A DNA stretch of 64,000 nucleotides from an uncultured Muribaculaceae bacterium. GTDB lineage: Bacteria; Bacteroidota; Bacteroidia; Bacteroidales; Muribaculaceae. The DNA is taken from NCBI GenBank assembly GCA_910589055.1, contig CAJURN010000005.1:1-64000 (forward strand). The letters are read 5' to 3'. The notes under the pieces were generated by a model, which saw nothing but the letters and a program-made list of their open reading frames with translations, was not told the DNA's origin and ran no database searches. The translations under genes were made by a program, and so were the position numbers. Below are positions 54,407-61,540 of the stretch, one piece after another (position 1 is the stretch's first letter; every line of letters starts with the position of its first letter).

Positions 54407-56284
54407 ATGAAAAAAATCTTATTTCCTTTAACTTTATCTATTCTTGCAATAACAGGTTGCACGGACGATCCTATGCTTGATATGTCAACCCGTATGGCTC
54501 AACCTCCTATGTCAAGGGCTATTGTTGGAATGGGCAATGTATCCACATCCAATCCCAACCTTATTAGCGATTGGGAGAATCAGGAAATGATTACATTAAA
54601 CACATTGAACTCAGCTCTACAAGGAGAAAAAGTAACCGCCCCATGGGCAAACGGGTGTATGACTGAGTTACTTCAAGATTTCCGAAAGGACATCCGGAAA
54701 GCCGATGGATGGAAAATGCTTTTCCATACTTTCAATAAAGCGGGCGGAGACAAAAATCTCAACTATATGTTCTTTTATAACATATTCACTGGTATTATAA
54801 AAGTATTCTATTATTATGAAGGAGATACAGGTGGAAGTATACTTCAATGGGACGTCCATTCAAATGCCACCATCAATGGGGACTACAAAAAATATTATTT
54901 TTTTGATAATCCGGACTATTTATTTCCTGCAAAAGATGATGCAGCCGAATATGGCCGCATGATATTAAATAATGCAACACCGGGGTCGCGACCGAGTAAA
55001 GGGTGGAATGGATTCGAATTCAGATTGGCACGTTTTACCACAGATTTGAGTTCAGCTGATTTCACAATCACTCCAACCGACGCGATTGTTACAGATTTTA
55101 ATTTCAACGGAGTTGAACAGTCTAATATTACCGGCACTATAACTACTGTTGTAAACTCAGACAACCCATATACATCAGCTGTTGCTACGATGGTCGGAAC
55201 TGGGGCAAAACAAGTAATAGATGATTTTGCAAAAGATAATTTCAAAAAAATTGGCAAACTTGATTTGGCTAATATGGTTAAAGGGTTAGGAACAGGAGAT
55301 TACGTTTCCGCATTTACGAGTGGCCTAAAGTTTTTCTTTGGTGGAAGTTTATTTTCCAAGACTTCTTACAACGTATCAGATGTGAAGTTGAAAAGCGAAG
55401 GCACTATTACCTTGGGTGGTGTTAGCAATGCTAATATAATGTCCGGTATGAGTCCCGTAACTTTCAATCTAAATGACGTTATCAATCCGTCCAAGACGAG
55501 TAAAACCTTGCCTAATTATATAGTAAATGCGTCAAATGAAGAGCAACCTTTAGCGATTTCCGACGCTATTGAAAACATGGGTTATTTAGGCAATTGGACA
55601 TTATCGTCTCTGCCAAAGGTATATTATGATAATGTGTCAAAATTCGATATTACAGCTATTGACAAAAATGATTGTTTGGTTGAGTTTATTGGAAATGCTC
55701 ATCTTCCTGACATTACACGTACATCTGTTGATGTTGTATTTAATCCAAACATTGCCCAGTATATCACTTCTTATTCAATTTCGGTCGACATAATGGATAT
55801 AACCCGCCGTACAACCCCAAAACCCAAGACAGTTTCAGTCGTAAAGACAACGGAATATGCAAACGACCTCACCCCTAACAATAGAGCTTCGATTGGCAAG
55901 GGGGTAATAATGCGTTCTCCGGCACCGTCCGCATATATACAATTCAATAGGAATAATTTAGTATTTTCCGATAGTATTAAAAGCATATATCTGCCCGGTG
56001 GAACGACTGCTTATCACACCTGCCTTGGAGACTTAAACTCTTCAGACGAAATTAACGAAGAAACCCTATATTATTTCCAATGGAATGGCATTAGATATTC
56101 TTATAATGTTGCATTTGTTACCGTGACAATGAAAGTAAAATATCTTGGCAATGATCTCGAATTTACTGAAATAAGACCATACGATACAAACTGCGTGATG
56201 GATCCTAATGTAGGTTCAGCGAATCGCTTCCATAATCCACCATATATGTTTGTAGTAAACCAACCTAATTTCCAATTATTTTAA
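54407..56284 (+). CDS. Large lipoprotein of unknown family, partner of the LRR lipoprotein
   Basis: A 625-residue lipoprotein: lipobox A-I-T-G-C with Cys at residue 18, followed by T-D-D-P, an acidic surface-export-like signal. The middle (about 240-320) alternates helices and glycine-rich hydrophobic stretches (VATMVGTGAKQVIDDFAKD, AFTSGLKFFFGGSLF). The last 200 residues form a separate beta-rich domain with VEFIGNAHLPDITRTSVDVV, duplicated alone at 57149-57763. No family recognised; I looked for MACPF, bacteriocin and glycan-binding signatures and saw none. The LRR lipoprotein gene starts 16 bp later, so the two are likely co-expressed at the cell surface. Confidence 0.75.
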   Translation: MKKILFPLTLSILAITGCTDDPMLDMSTRMAQPPMSRAIVGMGNVSTSNPNLISDWENQEMITLNTLNSALQGEKVTAPWANGCMTELLQDFRKDIRKADGWKMLFHTFNKAGGDKNLNYMFFYNIFTGIIKVFYYYEGDTGGSILQWDVHSNATINGDYKKYYFFDNPDYLFPAKDDAAEYGRMILNNATPGSRPSKGWNGFEFRLARFTTDLSSADFTITPTDAIVTDFNFNGVEQSNITGTITTVVNSDNPYTSAVATMVGTGAKQVIDDFAKDNFKKIGKLDLANMVKGLGTGDYVSAFTSGLKFFFGGSLFSKTSYNVSDVKLKSEGTITLGGVSNANIMSGMSPVTFNLNDVINPSKTSKTLPNYIVNASNEEQPLAISDAIENMGYLGNWTLSSLPKVYYDNVSKFDITAIDKNDCLVEFIGNAHLPDITRTSVDVVFNPNIAQYITSYSISVDIMDITRRTTPKPKTVSVVKTTEYANDLTPNNRASIGKGVIMRSPAPSAYIQFNRNNLVFSDSIKSIYLPGGTTAYHTCLGDLNSSDEINEETLYYFQWNGIRYSYNVAFVTVTMKVKYLGNDLEFTEIRPYDTNCVMDPNVGSANRFHNPPYMFVVNQPNFQLF

Positions 56285-57148
56285 TTAACAACAACTGCTT
56301 ATGAGAAAAATAATTGCATATACGATTGCATGCCTGCTATGTTTGGCATGGTCGTGCTCCGATGAACCGACTGTTAAATACAACAAAAATGATTTGTCGG
56401 TATTGAAAGAAATATATGACAACATAGGCCTTAATGCTCCTCATTATTCCTTTAGCGTCGATAGACCTGATTTAATGGGCGATATAACGTGGGAAATTAT
56501 TGGAGGTGAATACAGAGTTATAAAACTTCATATGTTAACCTCCCCCGGGAGCGCAAAGCCACTTCGTCATGAATTAACTCCGAGAATCGGAGAACTTACG
56601 TATCTTCGAGATTTAGATTATTGTACAACTTCTCTTGAAGGTGAAATTCCACGCGAAATTTATAATTGTCCTCTGGAGAATTTGAGATTACGTGGCAGCT
56701 CATTAGCAACAGGCGGTATTTACCCTGAAATTTCCAAGGTGGCAAACACTTTACGAAATCTTGAAATTTCCGGCATTAGCATTAATATTGATGCCAAAGA
56801 GCTTGAACTTATTTTTGACCTGCCTAATTTGGAACGTGTTTATATAAATCAGACAAATCTGACAGGCCATGTGTCAGCTCGTTATGGAGAACAAAACTAC
56901 AGCTATTTCCATTTGGGAGATAACAAACTCACATCTTGTGACCCCGAGATATTTCATACAAACGGGACATTCCCTAACTTGACCGAAAACGAGATCTATT
57001 GCGAAGTCCCATATGAAATCAGTCTATCCAAAAGATGGCAGGAAAATCAGCACCTAATTGACAGATACGATTTGAGTTATAATGGAGACAGAGGTATTGG
57101 CTTCAAAGTAATGCCCAGAGATTATTAATATTTTTCTATTCTAATGAA
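55670..57148 (+). repeat. Tandem duplication, unit 1 (1,479 bp)
   Basis: Holds the last 205 codons of the 625-residue protein gene plus the whole LRR lipoprotein gene that follows. Unit 2 (57149-58627) begins at the very next base. The proteins encoded by the two units are identical wherever compared, and the nucleotides agree in all lines checked. Confidence 0.92.
56301..57128 (+). CDS. LRR surface lipoprotein, paralogue 2
   Basis: A 275-residue lipoprotein: lipobox L-A-W-S-C (Cys 19), then S-D-E-P. It has the same plan as the gene at 53146: VKYNKNDLSVLKEIYDNIG, TWEIIGGEYRVIKL, LRR units such as LEGEIPREIYNCPLENLRL and a CEVPYEI end. It is diverged from paralogue 1 but identical to the gene at 57780. 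It lies 16 bp after the 625-residue protein gene and shares its operon. A role in binding a surface or host ligand is inference from the LRR fold. Confidence 0.8.
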   Translation: MRKIIAYTIACLLCLAWSCSDEPTVKYNKNDLSVLKEIYDNIGLNAPHYSFSVDRPDLMGDITWEIIGGEYRVIKLHMLTSPGSAKPLRHELTPRIGELTYLRDLDYCTTSLEGEIPREIYNCPLENLRLRGSSLATGGIYPEISKVANTLRNLEISGISINIDAKELELIFDLPNLERVYINQTNLTGHVSARYGEQNYSYFHLGDNKLTSCDPEIFHTNGTFPNLTENEIYCEVPYEISLSKRWQENQHLIDRYDLSYNGDRGIGFKVMPRDY

Positions 57149-57763
57149 GATTGTTTGGTTGAGTTTATTGGAAATGCTCATCTTCCTGACATTACACGTA
57201 CATCTGTTGATGTTGTATTTAATCCAAACATTGCCCAGTATATCACTTCTTATTCAATTTCGGTCGACATAATGGATATAACCCGCCGTACAACCCCAAA
57301 ACCCAAGACAGTTTCAGTCGTAAAGACAACGGAATATGCAAACGACCTCACCCCTAACAATAGAGCTTCGATTGGCAAGGGGGTAATAATGCGTTCTCCG
57401 GCACCGTCCGCATATATACAATTCAATAGGAATAATTTAGTATTTTCCGATAGTATTAAAAGCATATATCTGCCCGGTGGAACGACTGCTTATCACACCT
57501 GCCTTGGAGACTTAAACTCTTCAGACGAAATTAACGAAGAAACCCTATATTATTTCCAATGGAATGGCATTAGATATTCTTATAATGTTGCATTTGTTAC
57601 CGTGACAATGAAAGTAAAATATCTTGGCAATGATCTCGAATTTACTGAAATAAGACCATACGATACAAACTGCGTGATGGATCCTAATGTAGGTTCAGCG
57701 AATCGCTTCCATAATCCACCATATATGTTTGTAGTAAACCAACCTAATTTCCAATTATTTTAA
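57149..57763 (+). pseudogene. Truncated duplicate of the large lipoprotein gene
   Basis: Codes for the last 204 residues of the protein at 54407-56284, identical from D-C-L-V-E-F to the stop, but begins abruptly at the duplication boundary. There is no signal peptide or lipobox and no in-frame ATG near the start; a TTG at 57155 is the only candidate. The ATG at 57144 is in another frame. Probably untranslated, but it keeps the next gene linked to the same spacer. Its intact frame reflects how recent the duplication is. Confidence 0.85.
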
Positions 57764-57779
57764 TTAACAACAACTGCTT

Positions 57780-58607
57780 ATGAGAAAAATAATTGCATAT
57801 ACGATTGCATGCCTGCTATGTTTGGCATGGTCGTGCTCCGATGAACCGACTGTTAAATACAACAAAAATGATTTGTCGGTATTGAAAGAAATATATGACA
57901 ACATAGGCCTTAATGCTCCTCATTATTCCTTTAGCGTCGATAGACCTGATTTAATGGGCGATATAACGTGGGAAATTATTGGAGGTGAATACAGAGTTAT
58001 AAAACTTCATATGTTAACCTCCCCCGGGAGCGCAAAGCCACTTCGTCATGAATTAACTCCGAGAATCGGAGAACTTACGTATCTTCGAGATTTAGATTAT
58101 TGTACAACTTCTCTTGAAGGTGAAATTCCACGCGAAATTTATAATTGTCCTCTGGAGAATTTGAGATTACGTGGCAGCTCATTAGCAACAGGCGGTATTT
58201 ACCCTGAAATTTCCAAGGTGGCAAACACTTTACGAAATCTTGAAATTTCCGGCATTAGCATTAATATTGATGCCAAAGAGCTTGAACTTATTTTTGACCT
58301 GCCTAATTTGGAACGTGTTTATATAAATCAGACAAATCTGACAGGCCATGTGTCAGCTCGTTATGGAGAACAAAACTACAGCTATTTCCATTTGGGAGAT
58401 AACAAACTCACATCTTGTGACCCCGAGATATTTCATACAAACGGGACATTCCCTAACTTGACCGAAAACGAGATCTATTGCGAAGTCCCATATGAAATCA
58501 GTCTATCCAAAAGATGGCAGGAAAATCAGCACCTAATTGACAGATACGATTTGAGTTATAATGGAGACAGAGGTATTGGCTTCAAAGTAATGCCCAGAGA
58601 TTATTAA
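57780..58607 (+). CDS. LRR surface lipoprotein, paralogue 3 (identical to paralogue 2)
   Basis: A 275-residue lipoprotein identical to the product of 56301-57128, lying in the second unit of the tandem duplication. All features (lipobox, S-D-E-P, LRR units, CEVPY end) are the same. Expression would have to come from read-through of the upstream operon, since the duplicated unit includes no recognisable promoter. The duplication could raise dosage or give raw material for divergence. Confidence 0.8.
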   Translation: MRKIIAYTIACLLCLAWSCSDEPTVKYNKNDLSVLKEIYDNIGLNAPHYSFSVDRPDLMGDITWEIIGGEYRVIKLHMLTSPGSAKPLRHELTPRIGELTYLRDLDYCTTSLEGEIPREIYNCPLENLRLRGSSLATGGIYPEISKVANTLRNLEISGISINIDAKELELIFDLPNLERVYINQTNLTGHVSARYGEQNYSYFHLGDNKLTSCDPEIFHTNGTFPNLTENEIYCEVPYEISLSKRWQENQHLIDRYDLSYNGDRGIGFKVMPRDY

Positions 58608-58639
58608 TATTTTTCTATTCTAATGAAATATGATTGAAA

Positions 58640-58669
58640 AAATCGCCAAGTCCAAATGTGGGCTTGGCG
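58640..58669 (+). terminator. Truncated terminator stem, likely inactive
   Basis: TCGCCAAGTCC (58642-58652) and GGGCTTGGCGA (58659-58669) pair as in the terminator at 54014, but the T-run is gone: the right arm runs directly into the relic ATCGCATCC of the large lipoprotein gene. The loss may permit read-through into the last lipoprotein gene. Confidence 0.6.
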
Positions 58670-58731
58670 AATCGCATCCACAATCCACCATAATGTTTGT
58701 AGTGAATCAACCTAATTTCCAATTATTCTAA
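58667..58731 (+). pseudogene. Relic: 3' end of another copy of the large lipoprotein gene
   Basis: GCGAATCGC...TTATTCTAA corresponds to the last 22 codons of the gene at 54407 (…A-N-R-F-H-N-P-P-Y-M-F-V-V-N-Q-P…) with several substitutions and a one-base deletion after the N-P-P codons. It is fused to the terminator stem at the shared GCGA, the footprint of a deletion. Confidence 0.75.
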
Positions 58732-58768
58732 TAAAAACGGCTACGCTTATGAGAAAATTAATTGCATT
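58681..58768 (+). repeat. 88-bp exact direct repeat, right copy
   Basis: Identical to 53078-53165, 5,603 bp away. Recombination between the two would delete the whole lipoprotein block except one hybrid gene. Confidence 0.85.
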
Positions 58769-59582
58769 AATGACCGCAAGTCTGATGTTGGCATGGGCGT
58801 GTACTGACGATCCGGCACCAGCAGAGGTCAAATATAATGAGAACGACTTGGCCGTTCTGAAGGAAGTGTATGCAAACATGGATGTATGGTATCCTAAATA
58901 TCCTTGTGATTACAGCAGACCCGAAACAATGATTGATGTAAAATGGGAAAATATAGGTGGTGAATACCGAGTCGTGGGATTTGCTCCTATGAGTGCAAGG
59001 TATCTCCACGTGAAGGAATCTTCCCATGAAATGTCGCCCAGACTTGGAGACCTGCCATATTTGCGGACCCTCAACTACTTTCTATATTCTTTTGAAGGGA
59101 AAGTCCCTCGCGAGATATTTAAATGCCCTCTTGAAACTTTGGCTATCACGGGACTTTCAGGGAAAGTTTCAGGTGATTTTTATCCCGAAATTTACAAAAT
59201 CTCCAATACTATAAGAAGTCTTTTAATCAGTGGCATTGATCTTGGTATTGACAGTAAAGAACTTGAAAAGATTTTCGATTTCCCTAATTTAAAAAGTGTT
59301 TGCTTTACGAGCACAAACATAACCGGCCATATCCCGGCAAGATTTGGAGAACAAGACTATTCTGAATTAAACATATCCTACAATCATTTCACATCATGCG
59401 ATTTGGACTTACTATATACCAAAGGCACATTCCCCTATCTGAGAGGGAATGATATCTATTGTGAAGTTCCTTATAGCATAACCAAGACCGAAAAATGGGA
59501 TACTATTGTACAGTCGGTTGATGAATATGAAGAAAGGAGTGGAAAAGGGTTCAAAGTATTGCCTCCTGAACCGGGCGAATGA
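58749..59582 (+). CDS. LRR surface lipoprotein, paralogue 4
   Basis: A 277-residue lipoprotein: lipobox L-A-W-A-C (Cys 18), then T-D-D-P. The N-terminal block VKYNENDLAVLKEVYANMD and KWENIGGEYRVVGF, the LRR units (FEGKVPREIFKCPLETLAI) and CEVPYSI match the other three paralogues. The first codons and leader are identical to those of paralogue 1, while the rest has diverged. No terminator with a T-run was seen after it; an inverted fragment of one lies at 59613-59634. Confidence 0.8.
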   Translation: MRKLIALMTASLMLAWACTDDPAPAEVKYNENDLAVLKEVYANMDVWYPKYPCDYSRPETMIDVKWENIGGEYRVVGFAPMSARYLHVKESSHEMSPRLGDLPYLRTLNYFLYSFEGKVPREIFKCPLETLAITGLSGKVSGDFYPEIYKISNTIRSLLISGIDLGIDSKELEKIFDFPNLKSVCFTSTNITGHIPARFGEQDYSELNISYNHFTSCDLDLLYTKGTFPYLRGNDIYCEVPYSITKTEKWDTIVQSVDEYEERSGKGFKVLPPEPGE

Positions 59583-59612
59583 CCGTAATTATTGAACTCC
59601 TGTAAATTAGCC

Positions 59613-59634
59613 GTCATTAAAAATCGCCAAGCTG
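59613..59634 (-). other. Inverted fragment of the lipoprotein-block terminator
   Basis: CGTCATTAAAAATCGCCAAGC is the reverse complement of the right arm, T-run and following bases of the terminator at 54035-54055. It suggests a past inversion at the right edge of the block. Confidence 0.55.
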
Positions 59635-59648
59635 TAATACGTAGGGTG

Positions 59649-59840
59649 GAGATTGCAGAACCGCCATAAAATGCCATTACTCTGATTCCGGCGTCACTTC
59701 AGACGCCAAAGATATATGTGATTAACCGGGCACACCTCCGGCTAAAAGCCTGCGGTGTACCCGGTTAATGGTTAATCAGCGTCCTGCGGACGCCCGTTTG
59801 CGACCATAGTTTTATTTGATTAATCAGATTCTGCAACATC
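59649..59840 (-). repeat. Three-hairpin element, copy C (full length, inverted relative to B)
   Basis: About 192 bp. Hairpins GGCGTC/GACGCC (59690-59707), ATTAACCGGG to CCCGGTTAAT (59721-59769) and GCGTCC/GGACGC (59779-59793), and ends GATTGCAGAA and TTCTGCAACATC that are near-inverse to each other. Its reverse complement aligns with copy B from end to end, including unpaired stretches such as GGCATTTTATG and GATTAATCAAA. With the inverted terminator fragment it fills the gap between the last lipoprotein gene and the ThiE-like gene. Confidence 0.8.
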
Positions 59841-59900
59841 TTCAATCAGCGGAAGGAAATTTTCTTCACCGCCGGATAGCGGTTTCTTGGGATTTTTCGC

Positions 59901-59908
59901 TACTTTTG
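59901..59908 (+). promoter_or_regulatory. -7 element of the ThiE-like gene, leaderless type
   Basis: TACTTTTG ends 4 bp before the ATG at 59913, so the transcript would start at about the start codon. The -33 box is unclear. Confidence 0.55.
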
Positions 59909-59912
59909 TCAC

Positions 59913-60494
59913 ATGTTACAATTTCTCTTACAACCCAACGACAAGTATTCTCTCGCCGAAGCGGCGCAAATCGCTGTTGAAGGCGGATGCAAATGGATTC
60001 AGGTCCACTGCCCCGACTTGGACGAGGCGGAACTCCGTACCGAGCTCGAACAGATTATCCCCCTCTGCAAGGAGTCGGCCACAATATTGATGCTTGAGGA
60101 CCGCATAGACCTCGCCCGCGACCTCGGGCTGCACGGTGTGCATCTGCGCGGCCGCGACGTTTCTCCCGGAAAGGTGCGCGAGGAATTAGGCCCGGAAGCC
60201 ATCATAGGCGTCGAAATAGTATCGGCACAGGCTGCCGCCGCTCTCAAAGGGCTTGACATTGACTACGCCACCGTGGCGCCGGAACTCAGCCCGGAAGAAC
60301 GCGAAAAACTTATCGAGACCGTTCGCTCCTGCGGAGTCGAGCTTCCCATTGTCGCACAAGGCGATTTCGATGTGGAAGAAGCAGCCGTGGCTGTGGCACT
60401 AGGAGCATCGGGCGTGTGCACCGGACGCAAAATTATCGAAGCCGAAGACCCCGTGGCTTATACGGAACTGATGCTTTCGGCATTGACTAAATAG
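59913..60494 (+). CDS. Thiamine-phosphate-synthase-like protein (ThiE/TenI superfamily)
   Basis: A 193-residue TIM-barrel protein with the general ThiE/TenI layout: an early Q-V-H strand where ThiE has Q-L-R-x-K, MLEDRIDLARDLGLHGVHLRGRD (ThiE-like G-V-H-L-G-x-x-D), an A-T-V-A-P strand, IVAQGDF in place of A-I-G-G-I and GASGVCTGRKI near the end. Several phosphate- and pyrimidine-binding residues of true ThiE are not evident, so the activity may be altered or lost, as in TenI. It lies 11 bp before the flippase-like gene. No thiamine riboswitch precedes it. Confidence 0.75.
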   Translation: MLQFLLQPNDKYSLAEAAQIAVEGGCKWIQVHCPDLDEAELRTELEQIIPLCKESATILMLEDRIDLARDLGLHGVHLRGRDVSPGKVREELGPEAIIGVEIVSAQAAAALKGLDIDYATVAPELSPEEREKLIETVRSCGVELPIVAQGDFDVEEAAVAVALGASGVCTGRKIIEAEDPVAYTELMLSALTK

Positions 60495-60505
60495 CCGGTC
60501 CGGAA

Positions 60506-61540
60506 ATGGCACGGGAACTTAGAAAGACCATCATCCGCACGGTTGTCCCCGTGGCAATCGGGGCGGCGGTGTGCGCGTGGATGTTCCACGACGAGTTCAA
60601 CATGTCGACCCTCCGGGAAATAACTTTCGACAGCCGGACTATTGCCGCACTTGTCCTTGCACTGATTTTCGTGGTAGGCCGCGATTTCGGTCTGGCGTGG
60701 CGCTTCCACACAATTGCCGACGGCGACCTGACATGGAAACGCTCGTTCCGCGTCGACATCATGTGCGCCTTCACCTCGGCAATCACGCCGTCGGTCGTGG
60801 GCGGCAGTGCCCTGGCAATTTTCTACCTCAACCGCGAGGGATTCTCGCTCGGGCGCGCCACAACGCTCACCCTCACCACACTATTTCTTGACGAACTGTT
60901 TTTCGTGGTATTCTGTCCCGTGGTAGTGCTCCTGCTGCCTGCATCGGAGCTGTTCGACGCTCCGGCCATGGACTCAACGCAGGCGATGTTTCTGAGCGGA
61001 GTCAGAGTGATATTCTGGCTCGTATACGCCGGAATCGTAATTTGGACCACCATACTCTATTTCGCCATAATAGGGCGCCCCGACGCCATGCAACGCCTGC
61101 TGCGGCGCATGGCCGGAATGAAATTTTTACGCCGCTGGCGCAGGGGCATGCTCTCCACCGCCGAAAACATGGTGGCTACCTCGGCATGGGTCAAAGGACG
61201 CGGACGCCGCTGGTGGTCCAACGTATTCGGTGCCACAGTGGTGTCGTGGTTCTCGCGCTATTTCGTCGTGAACGCGCTCTTCTGGGGCTTCGTACCGGCG
61301 GCTTCGGGATTGCTCGTGTTCGGGCGTCAGTTTATCGTGTGGGTGGTGCTCATGGTGAGTCCCACTCCCGGGGGCAGCGGCATAAGCGAATGGCTTTTCA
61401 CCAATTACTACGGCGACCTTATCGGAAACGTCAGCATCGCCCTGGTGCTTGCCCTTGTATGGCGACTCATGAGTTATTACATCTATCTGGCGGCAGGTTC
61501 TTGCCTGCTTCCGGGCTATTTCAGAGAGAAGAAATTATGA
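60506..61540 (+). CDS. UPF0104 / lysylphosphatidylglycerol-synthase-TM-like membrane protein
   Basis: A 344-residue inner-membrane protein with about eight hydrophobic helices. Family marks are FTSAITPSVVGGSALAIFYL near residue 90-110, LDELFFVVFCPVVVLLL, and SPTPGGSGISEWLF near 290 (the P-x-P-G-G-x-G motif). The family includes the flippase domain of MprF and related putative lipid transporters. No synthase domain is attached. Its stop overlaps the start of the NfeD gene (ATGA). Confidence 0.85.
   Translation: MARELRKTIIRTVVPVAIGAAVCAWMFHDEFNMSTLREITFDSRTIAALVLALIFVVGRDFGLAWRFHTIADGDLTWKRSFRVDIMCAFTSAITPSVVGGSALAIFYLNREGFSLGRATTLTLTTLFLDELFFVVFCPVVVLLLPASELFDAPAMDSTQAMFLSGVRVIFWLVYAGIVIWTTILYFAIIGRPDAMQRLLRRMAGMKFLRRWRRGMLSTAENMVATSAWVKGRGRRWWSNVFGATVVSWFSRYFVVNALFWGFVPAASGLLVFGRQFIVWVVLMVSPTPGGSGISEWLFTNYYGDLIGNVSIALVLALVWRLMSYYIYLAAGSCLLPGYFREKKL

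Larger units (their letters stand above)
57149..58627 (+). repeat. Tandem duplication, unit 2 (1,479 bp)
   Basis: Exact copy of 55670-57148. Identity stops after CTAATGAA at 58627; beyond it the sequence (ATATGATTG...) is probably the original downstream flank, leading into a terminator stem. Confidence 0.92.

Noticed and set aside
57155..57763. Expression of the truncated large-lipoprotein copy from TTG at 57155
   Set aside because: There is no signal peptide, no leader or promoter and the start falls at a duplication junction; treated as a pseudogene.
53078..58768. CRISPR-like or phase-variable invertible array in the lipoprotein block
   Set aside because: The repeats are direct, unevenly spaced and explained by gene duplication; no cas genes or site-specific recombinase are present.
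61042..61536. A 165-codon upstream extension of the NfeD frame
   Set aside because: It overlaps the flippase-like gene in another frame, is Arg/His-rich noise, and the true protein starts with a signal peptide at the ATG at 61537 in an ATGA overlap.
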